A stretch of DNA of 64,000 nt, from NCBI RefSeq assembly GCF_051014685.1, contig NW_027478595.1:620001-684000 (forward strand), written 5' to 3'. Within the stretch, counting starts at the first letter, position 1; each line of letters opens with the position of its first letter. The DNA is from Ptiloglossa arizonensis (taxonomy: Eukaryota > Arthropoda > Insecta > Hymenoptera > Colletidae). Under the pieces are notes generated by a model. That model ran no database searches. It had not been told where the DNA came from and worked only from the letters and a program-made list of their open reading frames with translations. Positions 44,035 to 58,510 of this stretch are shown one piece after another. The translations under genes and the position numbers were made by a program.

Positions 44035-44510
44035 ATAACGTATATCGTATAACGTACAACTTATAACGTATAACGTACAACGTATAACGTATAACGTATA
44101 ACGTATAACGTAAAACGTATAACGTATAACGTATAACGTATAACGTATAACGTATAACGTATAACGTATAACGTATAACGTATAACGTACAACGTATAAC
44201 GTATCACGTATAACGTATCACGAATAACGTATAACGTATAACGTATAACGTATAACGTATCACGAATAACGTATAACGTATAACGTATAACGTATAACGT
44301 ATAACGTATAACGTATAACGTATAACGTATAACGTATAACGTATAACGTATAACGTATAACGTATAACGTATAACGTATAACGTATAACGTATAACGTAT
44401 AACGTATAACGTATAACGTATAACGTATAACGTATAACGTATAACGTATAACGTATAACGTATAACGTATAACGTACAACGTATAACGTATCACGTATAA
44501 CGTATTACGA

Positions 44511-45420
44511 ATAACGTTTAACATATAACGTATAACGTAACACCTATAACGTATAAAGTACAACGTATAACGTATAACGTGTAACGAAGAACGTATAAAG
44601 AATAACGTATAACGTATATCGTATAACGTACAACTTATAACGTATAACGTACAACGTATAACGTATAACGTATAACGTATAACGTATAACGTATAACGTA
44701 TAACGTATAACGTATAACGTATAACGTATAACGTATAACGTATAACGTATAAAGTATAACGTATAACGTATAACGTATAACGTATAACGTATAACGTATA
44801 ACGTATAACGTATAACGTATAACGTATAACGTATAACGTATATCGTATAACGTATAACGTATAACGAATAACGTAAAACGTATAACGCATAATGTATAAC
44901 GTATAACGTATAACGTATTACGTATAACCTATGACGTATAACGTATAACGTATAACGTATAACGTATAACGTATAACTTATAACGCATAACGTATAACGT
45001 ATAACGTATGACGTATAACGTATGACGTATAACGTATAACGTATAACGTATAACATATAACGTATAACCTGTGACGTATAACGTATAATGTAAAACGTAT
45101 AACGTATAATGTATGACGTATAACATGTAACGTATAGCGTATAACGTATAACGTATAACGTATAACGTATAACGTATAACGTATAACGTATAACGTATAA
45201 CGTATAACGTATAACGTATAACGTATAACGTATAACGTATAACGTATAACGTATAACGTATAACGTATAACGTATATCGTATAACGTATAACGTATAACG
45301 TATAACGTATAACGTATAACGTATAACGTATAACGTATAACGTATAACGTATAACGTATAACGTATAACGTATAACGTATAACGTACAACGTATAACGTA
45401 TCACGTATAACGTATTACGA
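44511..45420 (+). repeat. 910-bp tandem duplication, first copy
   Basis: Carries TTAACAT, AACACCT, ATAAAGT-ACAACGT, then the AGAACGT-ATAAAGA tail, with no hallmark core. It contains a composite downstream flank (ATAACTT-ATAACGC, ATAACCT-GTGACGT) like those at 5,840 and 7,520. Confidence 0.85.
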
Positions 45421-46190
45421 ATAACGTTTAACATATAACGTATAACGTAACACCTATAACGTATAAAGTACAACGTATAACGTATAACGTGTAACGAAGA
45501 ACGTATAAAGAATAACGTATAACGTATATCGTATAACGTACAACTTATAACGTATAACGTACAACGTATAACGTATAACGTATTACGTATAACGTATAAC
45601 GTATAACGTATAACGTATAACGTATAACGTATAACGTATAACGTATAACGTATAACGTATAAAGTATAACGTATAACGTATAACGTATAACGTATAACGT
45701 ATAACGTATAACGTATAACGTATAACGTATAACGTATAACGTATAACGTATATCGTATAACGTATAACGTATAACGAATAACGTAAAACGTATAACGCAT
45801 AATGTATAACGTATAACGTATAACGTATTACGTATAACCTATGACGTATAACGTATAACGTATAACGTATAACGTATAACGTATAACTTATAACGCATAA
45901 CGTATAACGTATAACGTATGACGTATAACGTATGACGTATAACGTATAACGTATAACGTATAACATATAACGTATAACCTGTGACGTATAACGTATAATG
46001 TAAAACGTATAACGTATAATGTATGACGTATAACATGTAACGTATAGCGTATAACGTATAACGTATAACGTATAACGTATAACGTATAACGTATAACGTA
46101 TAACGTATAACGTATAACGTATAACGTATAACGTATAACGTATAACGTATAACGTATAACGTATAACGTATAACGTATAACGTATAACGT
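45421..46190 (+). repeat. 910-bp tandem duplication, second copy
   Basis: Marks fall exactly 910 bp (130 monomers) after the first copy, for example 44,751/45,661, 44,841/45,751 and 45,111/46,021. One substitution was seen (T at 45,583 region, ATTACGT for ATAACGT), and one monomer of length difference near the end. Confidence 0.84.
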
Positions 46191-46428
46191 ATATCGTATA
46201 ACGTATAACGTATAACGTATAACGTATAACGTATAACGTATAACGTATAACGTATAACGTATAACGTATAACGTATAACGTATAACGTATAACGTATAAC
46301 GTATAACGTAACACCTATAACGTATAAAGTATAACGTATAACGTATAACGTATAACGTATAACGTATAACGTATAACGTATAACGTATAACGTATATAGT
46401 ATAACGTATAACGTATAGCGTATAACGT

Positions 46429-46519
46429 GTAACTTGTAACGAAAAATGTATAACGAATAACGTAAAACGTATGAGGCATTACATGCTACGTATAAAGTAT
46501 AACATTCATCGTAAAACGT
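46429..46519 (+). repeat. Hallmark core, class B, with private changes
   Basis: GTAACTT replaces ATAACTT at its start and TCATCGT replaces TCAACGT. It lies 2,541 bp after D because of the 910-bp duplication. Confidence 0.92.
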
Positions 46520-47236
46520 ATAACGTATAACGTATAACGTATAACGTGTAACGAAGAACGTATAAAGAATAACGTAAAACGTATATCGTATAACGTACAA
46601 CTTATAACGTATAACGTACAACGTATAACGTATAACGTATAACGTATAACGTATAACGTATAACGTATAACGTATAACGTATAACGTATAACGTATAACG
46701 TATAACGTATAACGTATAACGTATAACGTATAACGTATAACGTATAACGTATAAAGTATAACGTATAACGTATAACGTATAACGTATAACGTATAACGTA
46801 TAACGTAGAACGTACAACGTATAACATATAACGTATAATGTATAACGTATAACGTATAACGTATAACGTATAACGTATAACGTATAACGTATAACGTATA
46901 ACGTATAACGTATAACGTATAAAGTATAACGTATAACGTTTAACGTATAACGTATAACGTATAACGTATAACGTATAACGTATAACGTATAACGTATAAC
47001 GTATAACGTATAACGTATAACGTATAACGTATAACGTATAACGTATAACGTATAACGTATAACGTATAACGTATAACGTATAACGTATAACGTATAACGT
47101 ATAACGTATAACGTATAACGTATAACGTATAACGTATAACGTATAACGTATAACGTATAACGTATAACGTATAACGTATAACGTATAACGTATGACGTAT
47201 AACGTATAACGTATAACGTATAACGTATAACGTATA

Positions 47237-48530
47237 ACCTATGACGTATAACGTATAACGTATAACGTATAACGTATAACGTATAACGTATAATGTATAA
47301 CGTATAACATGTAACGTATAACGTATAACGTATAACGTATAACGTATAACGTATAACGTATAACGTATATCGTATAACGTATAACGTATAACGTATAACG
47401 TATAACGTATAACGTATAACGTATAACGTATAACGTATAACGTATAACGTATAACGTATAACGTATAACGTATAACGTATAACGTATAACGTATAACGTA
47501 TAACGTATAACGTATAACGTATAACGTATAACGTATAACGTATAACGTATAACGTATAACGTATAAAGTCTAACGTATAACGTATAACGTATAACGTATA
47601 ACGTATATCGTATAACGTATAACGTATAACGAATAACGTAAAACGTATAACGCATAATGTATAACGTATAACGTATAACGTATTACGTATAACCTATGAC
47701 GTATAACGTATAACGTATAACGTATAACTTGTAACGTATAACGTATAACGTATAACGTATAACGTATAACGTATAACGTATAAAGTATAACGTATAACGT
47801 TTAACGTATAACGTATAACGTATAACGTATAACGTATAACGTATAACGTATAACGTATAACGTATAACGTATAACGTATAACGTATAACGTATAACGTAT
47901 AACGTATAACGTATAACGTATAACGTATAACGTATAACGTATAACGTATAACGTATAACGTATAACGTATAACGTATAACGTATAACGTATAACGTATAA
48001 CGTATAACGTATAACGTATAACGTATAACGTATGACGTATAACGTATAACGTATAACGTATAACGTATAACGTATAACCTATGACGTATAACGTATAACG
48101 TATAACGTATAACGTATAACGTATAACGTATAATGTATAACGTATAACATGTAACGTATAACGTATAACGTATAACGTATAACGTATAACGTATAACGTA
48201 TAACGTATATCGTATAACGTATAACGTATAACGTATAACGTATAACGTATAACGTATAACGTATAACGTATAACGTATAACGTATAACGTATAACGTATA
48301 ACGTATAACGTATAACGTATAACGTATAACGTATAACGTATAACGTATAACGTATAACGTATAACGTATAACGTATAACGTATAACGTATAACGTATAAA
48401 GTCTAACGTATAACGTATAACGTATAACGTATAACGTATATCGTATAACGTATAACGTATAACGAATAACGTAAAACGTATAACGCATAATGTATAACGT
48501 ATAACGTATAACGTATTACGTATAACCTAT
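47237..48530 (+). repeat. About 840-bp tandem duplication
   Basis: ATAACCT-ATGACGT (47,237 and 48,077) and ATAATGT (near 47,292 and 48,132) are 840 bp (120 monomers) apart. By AAAGTC (47,565 and 48,398) the distance is 833 bp, one monomer less. The first copy resembles 33,764-34,180, 13,475 bp upstream. Confidence 0.8.
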
Positions 48531-48556
48531 GACGTATAACGTATAACGTATAACGT

Positions 48557-48675
48557 ATAACTTGTAACGAAAAACGTATAACGAATAACGTAAAACGTAT
48601 GACGCATTACATGCTACGTATAAAGTATAACATTCAACGTATAACCTATGACGTATAACGTATAACTTGTAACGT
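48557..48675 (+). repeat. Hallmark core, class A, opening ATAACTT
   Basis: A-type end joined to a B'-type start (ATAACTT instead of ATATCTT), standing where B' is expected, so it is probably a B'/A recombinant. Confidence 0.88.
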
Positions 48676-48997
48676 ATAACGTATAACGTATAACGTATAA
48701 CCTATAACGTATAACGTATAACGTATAACGTATAACGTATAACGTATAACGTATAACGTATAACGTATAACGTATAACGATTAACGTATAACGTATAAAG
48801 TATAACGTATAACGTATAACGTATAACGTATAACGTATAACGTATTACGTATAACGTATAACGTATAACGTATAACGTATAACGTATAACGTATAACGTA
48901 TAACGAATAACGTAAAACGTATAACGCATAATGTATAACGTATAACGTATAACGTATTACGTATAACCTATGACGTATAACGTATAACGTATAACGT

Positions 48998-49116
48998 ATA
49001 ACTTGTAACGAAAAACGTATAACGAATAACGTAAAACGTATGACGCATTACATGCTACGTATAAAGTATAACATTCAACGTATAACCTATGACGTATAAC
49101 GTATAACTTGTAACGT
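48998..49116 (+). repeat. Hallmark core, class A, 441-bp tandem copy
   Basis: Exactly 441 bp (63 monomers) after the previous one, with the same hybrid start. The tail then switches to AGAACGT-ATAAAGA of the B type near 49,157. Confidence 0.88.
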
Positions 49117-50817
49117 ATAACGTATAACGTATAACGTATAACGTATAACGTGTAACGAAGAACGTATAAAGAATAACGTAAAACGTATATCGTATAACGT
49201 ACAGCTTATAACGTATAACGTACAACGTATAACGTATAACGTATAACGTATAACGTATAACGTATAACGTATAACGTATAACGTATAACGTATAACGTAT
49301 AACGTATAACGTATAACGTATAACGTATAACGTATAACGTATAACGTATAACGTATAACGTATAACGTATAACGTATAAAGTATAACGTATAACGTATAA
49401 CGTATAACGTATAACGTATAACGTATAACGTATAACGTATAACGTATAACGTATAACGTATAACGTATAAAGTATAACGTATAACGTTTAACGTATAACG
49501 TATAACATATAACGTATAATGTATAACGTATAACGTATAACGTATAACGTATAACGTATAACGTATAACGTATAACGTATAACGTATAACGTATAACGTA
49601 TAAAGTATAACGTATAACGTTTAACGTATAACGTATAACGTATAACGTATAACGTATAACGTATAACGTATAACGTATAACGTATAACGTATAACGTATA
49701 ACGTATAACGTATAACGTATAACGTATAACGTATAACGTATGACGTATAACGTATAACGTATAACGTATAACGTATAACGTATAACCTATGACGTATAAC
49801 GTATAACGTATAACGTATAACGTATAACGTATAACGTATAATGTATAACGTATAACATGTAACGTATAACGTATAACGTATAACGTATAACGTATAACGT
49901 ATAACGTATAACGTATAACGTATATCGTATAACGTATAACGTATAACGTATAACGTAAAACGTATAACGCATAACGTATAACGTATAACGTATAACGTAT
50001 AACGTATAACGTATAACGTATAACGTATAACGTATAACGTATAAAGTCTAACGTATAACGTATAACGTATAACGTATAACGTATATCGTATAACGTATAA
50101 CGTATAACGAATAACGTAAAACGTATAACGCATAATGTATAACGTATAACGTATAACGTATTACGTATAACGTATAACGTATAACGTATAACGTAGAACG
50201 TACAACGTATAACATATAACGTATAATGTATAACGTATAACGTATAACGTATAACGTATAACGTATAACGTATAACGTATAACGTATAACGTATAACGTA
50301 TAACGTATAACGTATAAAGTATAACGTATAACGTATAACGTTTAACGTATAACGTATAACGTATAACGTATAACGTATAACGTATAACGTATAACGTATA
50401 ACGTATAACGTATAACGAATAACGTATAACGTATAACGTATAACGTATAACGTATAACGTATAACGTATAACGTATAACGTATAACGTATAACGTATAAC
50501 GTATAACGTATAACGTATAACGTATAACGTATGACGTATAACGTATAACGTATAACGTATAACGTATAACGTATAACGTATAACGTATAACGTATAACGT
50601 ATAACGTATAACGTATAACGTATACCGTATAACGTATAACGTATAACGTATAACGTCTAGCGTATAACGTATAACGTATAACGTATAACGTATATCGTAT
50701 AACGTATAACGTATAACGTATAACGAATAACGTAAAACGTATAACGCATAATGTATAACGTATAACGTATAACGTATTACGTATAACCTATGCCGTATAA
50801 CGTATAACGTATAACGT

Positions 50818-50936
50818 ATATCTTGTAACGAAAAACGTATAACGAATAACGTAAAACGTATGACGCATTACATGCTACGTATAAAGTATAACATTCAACG
50901 TATAACCTATGACGTATAACGTATAACTTGTAACGT
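50818..50936 (+). repeat. Hallmark core, class A
   Basis: Opens cycle 3, 9,828 bp before the A core of cycle 4. Confidence 0.93.
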
Positions 50937-52133
50937 ATAACGTATAACGTATAACGTATAACATATAACGTATAACGTATAACGTATAACGTATAACGTA
51001 TAACGTATAACGTATAACGTATAACGTATAACGTATAACGTATAACGTATAAAGTATAACGTATAACGTATAACGTATAACGTATAACGTATAACGTATT
51101 ACGTATAACGTATAACGTATAACGTATAACGTATAACGTATAACGTATAACGTATAACGTATAACGTATAACGTATAACGTATAACGTATAACGTATAAC
51201 GTATAACGTATAACGTATAACGTATAACGTATAACGTATAACATATGACGTATAACGTATAACGTGTAACGTATAACATATAACGTATAACCTGTGACGT
51301 ATAACGTATAACGTATAACGTATAACGTATAATGTATAACGTATAACATGTAACGTATAGCGTATAACGTATAACGTATAACGTATAACGTATAACGTAT
51401 AACGTATAACGTATAACGTATAACGTATAACGTATTACGTATAACGTATAACGTATAACGTATAACGTATAACGTATAACGTATAACGTATAACGTATAA
51501 CGTATAACGTATAACGTATAACGTATAACGTATAACGTATAACGTATAACGTATAACGTATAACGTATAACGTATAACGTATAACGTATAACGTATAACG
51601 TATAACGTATAACGTCTAACGTATAACGTATAACATATAACATATAACGTATAACGTATAACGTATAACGTATAACGTATAACGTATAACGTATAACGTA
51701 TAACGTATAGCGTATAACGTATAACGTATAACGTATATCGTATAACGTATAACGTATAACGTATAATGCATAACGTATAACGCATAACGTATAACCTATG
51801 ACCTATAACGTATAACGTATAACGTATAACGTATAACGTATAACGTATAACGTATAACGTATAACCTATGACGTATAACGTATAACGTATAACGTATAAC
51901 ATGTAATGTATAACGTATAACGTATAATGTATAGCGTATAACGTATAACGTATAACGTATAACGTACAACGTATAACGTATCACGTATAACGTATTACGA
52001 ATAACGTATAACGTATAACGTATAACGTAACACCTATAACGTATAAAGTATAACGTATAACGTATAACGTATAACGTATAACGTATAACGTATAACGTAT
52101 ATCGTATAACGCATAACGTATAACGTATAACGT

Positions 52134-52287
52134 ATAACTTGTAACGAAAAACGTATAACGAATAACGTAAAACGTATGACGCATTACATGCTACGTATAA
52201 AGTATAACATTCAACGTAAAACGTATAACGTACAACGTATAACGTATAACGTGTAACGAAGAACGTATAACGCATAACATGTAATGT
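52134..52287 (+). repeat. Hallmark core, class C
   Basis: 1,316 bp after A, one monomer less than in cycle 1. Confidence 0.93.
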
Positions 52288-52341
52288 ATAACGTATAACG
52301 TATAACGTATAACGTATAACGTATAACGTATAACGTATAAC

Positions 52342-53879
52342 CTATGACGTATAACGTATAACGTATAACGTATAACATGTAATGTATAACGTATAACGTA
52401 TAATGTATAGCGTATAACGTATCACGTATAACGTATTACGAATAACGTATAACGTATAAAGTATAACGTAACAACTATAACGTATAACGTATAACGTATA
52501 ACGTATAACGTATAACGTATAACGTATAACGTATAACGTATAACGTATAACGTATAATGTATAACGTATAACGTATAACGTATAACGTATAACGTATAAC
52601 GTATAACGTATAAAGTATAACGTATAACGTATAACGTATAACGTATAACGTATAACGTATAACCTATGACGTATAACGTATAACGTATAACGTATAACAT
52701 GTAATGTATAACGTATAACGTATAATGTATAGCGTATAACGTATAAGGTATAACGTATAACGTACAACGTATAACGTATCACGTATAACGTATTACGAAT
52801 AACGTATAACGTATAACGTATAACGTAACACCTATAACGTATAAAGTATAACGTATAACGTATAACGTATAACGTATAACGTATAACGTATATCGTATAA
52901 CGTATAACGTATAACGTATAACGTATAACGTATAACGTATAACGTATAACGTCTAACGTATAACGTATAACATATAACGTATAACGTATAACGTATAACG
53001 TATAACGTATAACGTATAACGTATAACGTATAACGTATAGCGTATAACGTATAACGTATAACGTATATCGTATAACGTATAACGTATAACGTATAACGCA
53101 TAACGTATAACGCATAACGTATAACCTATGACCTATAACGTATAACGTATAACGTATAACGTATAACGTATAACGTATAACGTATAACGTATAACCTATG
53201 ACGTATAACGTATAACGTATAACGTATAACATGTAATGTATAACGTATAACGTATAATGTATAGCGTATAACGTATAACGTATAACGTATAACGTACAAC
53301 GTATAACGTATCACGTATAACGTATTACGAATAACGTATAACGTATAACGTATAACGTAACACCTATAACGTATAAAGTATAACGTATAACGTATAACGT
53401 ATAACGTATAACGTATAACGTATATCGTATAACGCATAACGTATAACGTATAACGTATAACTTGTAACGAAAAACGTATAACGAATAACGTAAAACGTAT
53501 GACGCATTACATGCTACGTATAAAGTATAACATTCAACGTAAAACGTATAACGTACAACGTATAACGTATAACGTGTAACGAAGAACGTATAACGCATAA
53601 CATGTAATGTATAACGTATAACGTATAACGTATAACGTATAACGTATAACGTATAACGTATAACCTATGACGTATAACGTATAACGTATAACGTATAACA
53701 TGTAATGTATAACGTATAACGTATAATGTATAGCGTATAACGTATCACGTATAACGTATTACGAATAACGTATAACGTATAAAGTATAACGTAACAACTA
53801 TAACGTATAACGTATAACGTATAACGTATAACGTATAACGTATAACGTATAACGTATAACGTATAACGTATAACGTATA
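52342..53879 (+). repeat. Long-range duplicate, copy in cycle 3
   Basis: Partner of 26,057-27,594 at a constant offset of 26,285 bp. The reverse-strand translations of the two stretches match over the segments I compared. Confidence 0.85.
53457..53610 (+). repeat. Hallmark core, class C
   Basis: 1,323 bp after the first C core. Confidence 0.93.
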
Positions 53880-54079
53880 ATGTATAACGTATAACGTATA
53901 ACGTATAACGTATAACGTATAACGTATAACGTATAACGTATAACGTATAACGTATAACGTATGACGTATAACATATAACGTATAACGTATAACGTATAAC
54001 GTATAACGTATAACGTATAACGTATAAAGTATAACGTATAACGTATAACGTATAACGTATAACGTATAATGTATAACGT

Positions 54080-54226
54080 ATAACATGTAGCGTATAGCGT
54101 ATAACGTATAACGTATAACGTATAACGTATAACGTATAACGTATAACGTATATCGTATAACGTATAACGTATAACGTATAACATGTAACGTACAACGTAT
54201 AACGTATACCGTATAACGTATAACTA
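54080..54226 (+). repeat. E block, 147 bp
   Basis: Shortest of the four full E blocks, one monomer less than those at 27,802 and 63,628. Confidence 0.88.
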
Positions 54227-54933
54227 ATAACGTATAACGTACAAAGTATAACGTATCACGTATAACGTATTACGAATAACGTATGACGTATAACGCATAA
54301 CGTAACAACTATAACGTATAAAGTATAACGTATAACGTATAACGTATAACGTATAACGTATAACGTATAACGTATAACGTATAACGTATAACGTATAACG
54401 TATAACGTATAACGTATAACGTATAACGTATAACGTATAACGTATAACGTATAACGTATAACGTATAACGTATAACGTATAACGTATAACGTATAACGTA
54501 TAACGTATAACGTATAGCGTATAACGTATAACGTATAACGTATATCGTATAACGTATAACGTATAACGTATAACGCATAACGTATAACGTATAACGTATA
54601 ACCTATGACCTATAACGTATAACGTATAACGTATAACGTATAACGTATAACGTATAACGTATAACGTATAACCTATGACGTATAACGTATAACGTATAAC
54701 GTATAACATGTAATGTATAACGTATAACGTATAATGTATAGCGTATAACGTATAAGGTATAACGTATAACGTACAACGTATAACGTATCACGTATAACGT
54801 ATTACGAATAACGTATAACGTATAACGTATAACGTAACACCTATAACGTATAAAGTATAACGTATAACGTATAACGTATAACGTATAACGTATAACGTAT
54901 ATCGTATAACGTATAACGTATAACGTATAACGT

Positions 54934-55080
54934 ATAACTTGTAACGAAAAACGTATAACGAATAACGTAAAACGTATGACGCATTACATGCTACGTATAA
55001 AGTATAACATTCAACGTAAAACGTATAACGTACAACGTATAACGTATAACGTGTAACGAAGAACGTATAAAGAATAACGT
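54934..55080 (+). repeat. Hallmark core, class D
   Basis: 1,477 bp after C. Confidence 0.92.
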
Positions 55081-56165
55081 ATAACGTATATCGTATAACG
55101 TACAACTTATAACGTATAACGTACAACGTATAACGTATAACGTATAACGTATAACGTAAAACGTATAACGTATAACGTATAACGTATAACGTATAACGTA
55201 TAACGTATAACGTATAACGTATAACGTATAACGTACAACGTATAACGTATCACGTATAACGTATCACGTATAACGTATAACGTATAACGTATAACGTATA
55301 ACGTATAACGTATAACGTATAACGTATAACGTATAACGTATAACGTATAACGTATAACGTATAACGTATAACGTATAACGTATAACGTATAACGTATAAC
55401 GTATAACGTATAACGTATAACGTATAACGTATAACGTACAACGTATAACGTATCACGTATAACGTATTACGAATAACGTATAACGTATAACGTATAACGT
55501 ATAACGTATAACGTATAACGTATAACGTATAACGTATAACGTATAACGAAGAACGTATAAAGAATAACGTATAACGTATATCGTATAACGTACAACTTAT
55601 AACGTATAACGTACAACGTATAACGTATAACGTATAACGTATAACGTAAAACGTATAACGTATAACGTATAACGTATAACGTATAACGTATAACGTATAA
55701 CGTATAACGTATAACGTATAACGTACAACGTATAACGTATCACGTATAACGTATCACGAATAACGTATAACGTATAACGTATAACGTATAACGTATCACG
55801 AATAACGTATAACGTATAACGTATAACGTATAACGTATAACGTATAACGTATAACGTATAACGTATAACGTATAACGTATAACGTATAACGTATAACGTA
55901 TAACGTATAACGTATAACGTATAACGTATAACGTATAACGTATAACGTATAACGTATAACGTATAACGTATAACGTATAACGTATAACGTATAACGTATA
56001 ACGTATAACGTATAACGTATAACGTATAACGTATAACGTATAACGTATAACGTATAACGTATAACGTAACACCTATAACGTATAAAGTATAACGTATAAC
56101 GTATAACGTATAACGTATAACGTATAACGTATATCGTATAACGTATAACGTATAACGTATAACGT

Positions 56166-56312
56166 ATAACTTGTAACGAAAAACGTATAACGAATAACGT
56201 AAAACGTATGACGCATTACATGCTACGTATAAAGTATAACATTCAACGTAAAACGTATAACGTACAACGTATAACGTATAACGTGTAACGAAGAACGTAT
56301 AAAGAATAACGT
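56166..56312 (+). repeat. Hallmark core, class D
   Basis: 1,232 bp after the first D core. A core-less D tail lies between them at about 55,550-55,620, as in cycle 2. Confidence 0.92.
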
Positions 56313-56482
56313 ATAACGTATATCGTATAACGTACAACTTATAACGTATAACGTACAACGTATAACGTATAACGTATAACGTATAACGTAAAACGTATAA
56401 CGTATAACGTATAACGTATAACGTATAACGTATAACGTATAACGTATAACGTATAACGTATAACGTACAACGTATAACGTAT

Positions 56483-56920
56483 CACGTATAACGTATCACG
56501 AATAACGTATAACGTATAACGTATAACGTATAACGTATCACGAATAACGTATAACGTATAACGTATAACGTATAACGTATAACGTATAACGTATAACGTA
56601 TAACGTATAACGTATAACGTATAACGTATAACGTATAACGTATAACGTATAACGTATAACGTATAACGTATAACGTATAACGTATAACGTATAACGTATA
56701 ACGTACAACGTATAACGTATCACGTATAACGTATCACGAATAACGTATAACGTATAACGTATAACGTATAACGTATCACGAATAACGTATAACGTATAAC
56801 GTATAACGTATAACGTATAACGTATAACGTATAACGTATAACGTACAACGTATAACGTATCACGTATAACGTATCACGAATAACGTATAACGTATAACGT
56901 ATAACGTATAACGTATCACG
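56483..56920 (+). repeat. Triple ATCACGT/ATCACGA cluster
   Basis: CACG marks at 56,483, 56,721 and 56,861: spacings 238 and 140 bp, identical to 35,224-35,602. Confidence 0.84.
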
Positions 56921-57764
56921 AATAACGTATAACGTATAACGTATAACGTATAACGTATAACGTATAACGTATAACGTATAACGTATAACGTATAACGTAT
57001 AACGTATAACGTATAACGTATAACGTATAACGTATAACGTATAACGTATAACGTATAACGTATAACATATGACGTATAACGTATAACGTGTAACGTATAA
57101 CATATAACGTATAACCTGTGACGTATAACGTATAACGTATAACGTATAACGTATAATGTATAACGTATAACATGTAACGTATAGCGTATAACGTATAACG
57201 TATAACGTATAACGTATAACGTATAACGTATAACGTATAACGTATAACGTATAACGTATTACGTATAACGTATAACGTATAACGTATAACGTATAACGTA
57301 TAACGTATAACGTATAACGTATAACGTATAACGTATAACGTATAACGTATAACGTACAACGTATAACATATAACGTATAATGTATAACGTATAACGTATA
57401 ACGTATAACGTATAACGTATAACGTATAACGTATAACGTATAACGTATAACGTATAACGTATAACGTATAACGTATAACGTATAACGTATAACGTATAAC
57501 GTATAACGTATAACGTATAACGTATAACGTATAACGTATAACGTATAACGTATAACGTATAACGTATAACGTATAAAGTCTAACGTATAACGTATAACGT
57601 ATAACGTATAACGTATAACGTATAACGTATAACGTATAACGTATAACGTATAACGTATAACGTATAACGTATAACGTATAACGTATAACGTATAACGTAT
57701 AACGTATAACGTATAACGTATAACGTATAACGTATAACGTATAACGTATAACGTATAACGTATA

Positions 57765-58290
57765 ACGTAACACCTATAACGTATAAAGTATAACGTATAA
57801 CGTATAACGTATAACGTATAACGTATAACGTATAACGTATAACGTATAACGTATAACGTATAACGTATAACGTATATAGTATAACGTATAACGTATAACG
57901 TATAACGTATAACGTATAACGTATAACGTATAACGTATAACGTATAACGTATAACGTATAACGTATAACGTATAACGTATAACGTATAACGTATAACGTA
58001 TAACGTATAACGTATAACGTATAACGTATAACGTATAACGTATAAAGTCTAACGTATAACGTATAACGTATAACGTATAACGTATAACGTATAACGTATA
58101 ACGTATAACGTATAACGTATAACGTATAACGTATAACGTATAACGTATAACGTATAACGTATAACGTATAACGTATAACGTATAACGTATAACGTATAAC
58201 GTATAACGTATAACGTATAACGTATAACGTATAACGTATAACGTATAACGTATAACGTATAACGTATAACGTATAACGTATAACGTATAA
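57765..58290 (+). repeat. 525-bp duplicated B approach without core
   Basis: AACACCT heptamers near 57,769 and 58,294 are 525 bp (75 monomers) apart, and ATATAGT occurs at about 57,875 and 58,384. Only the second leads to a B core. Confidence 0.8.
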
Positions 58291-58419
58291 CGTAACACCT
58301 ATAACGTATAAAGTATAACGTATAACGTATAACGTATAACGTATAACGTATAACGTATAACGTATAACGTATAACGTATAACGTATATAGTATAACGTAT
58401 AACGTATAGCGTATAACGT

Positions 58420-58510
58420 ATAACTTGTAACGAAAAATGTATAACGAATAACGTAAAACGTATGAGGCATTACATGCTACGTATAAAGTATAACATTCAA
58501 CGTAAAACGT
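58420..58510 (+). repeat. Hallmark core, class B
   Basis: 11,991 bp (1,713 monomers) after the B core of cycle 2. Confidence 0.93.

Larger units (their letters stand above)
38743..50656 (+). repeat. Third-level repeat, cycle 2 (11,914 bp)
   Basis: Core order A, C, D, D, B, A, A. One C core has been lost: the ATAACCT-ATGACCT mark appears twice in 658 bp (39,879 and 40,537). The B' core is also missing. It holds a 910-bp tandem duplication (44,511), an about 840-bp one (47,237) and a 441-bp core duplication (48,511). Confidence 0.85.

Noticed and set aside
44511..46190. tRNA or other RNA gene within variant-rich blocks
   Set aside because: No cloverleaf-type pairing, internal promoter box or non-repeat sequence can be seen; all blocks resolve into heptamers.
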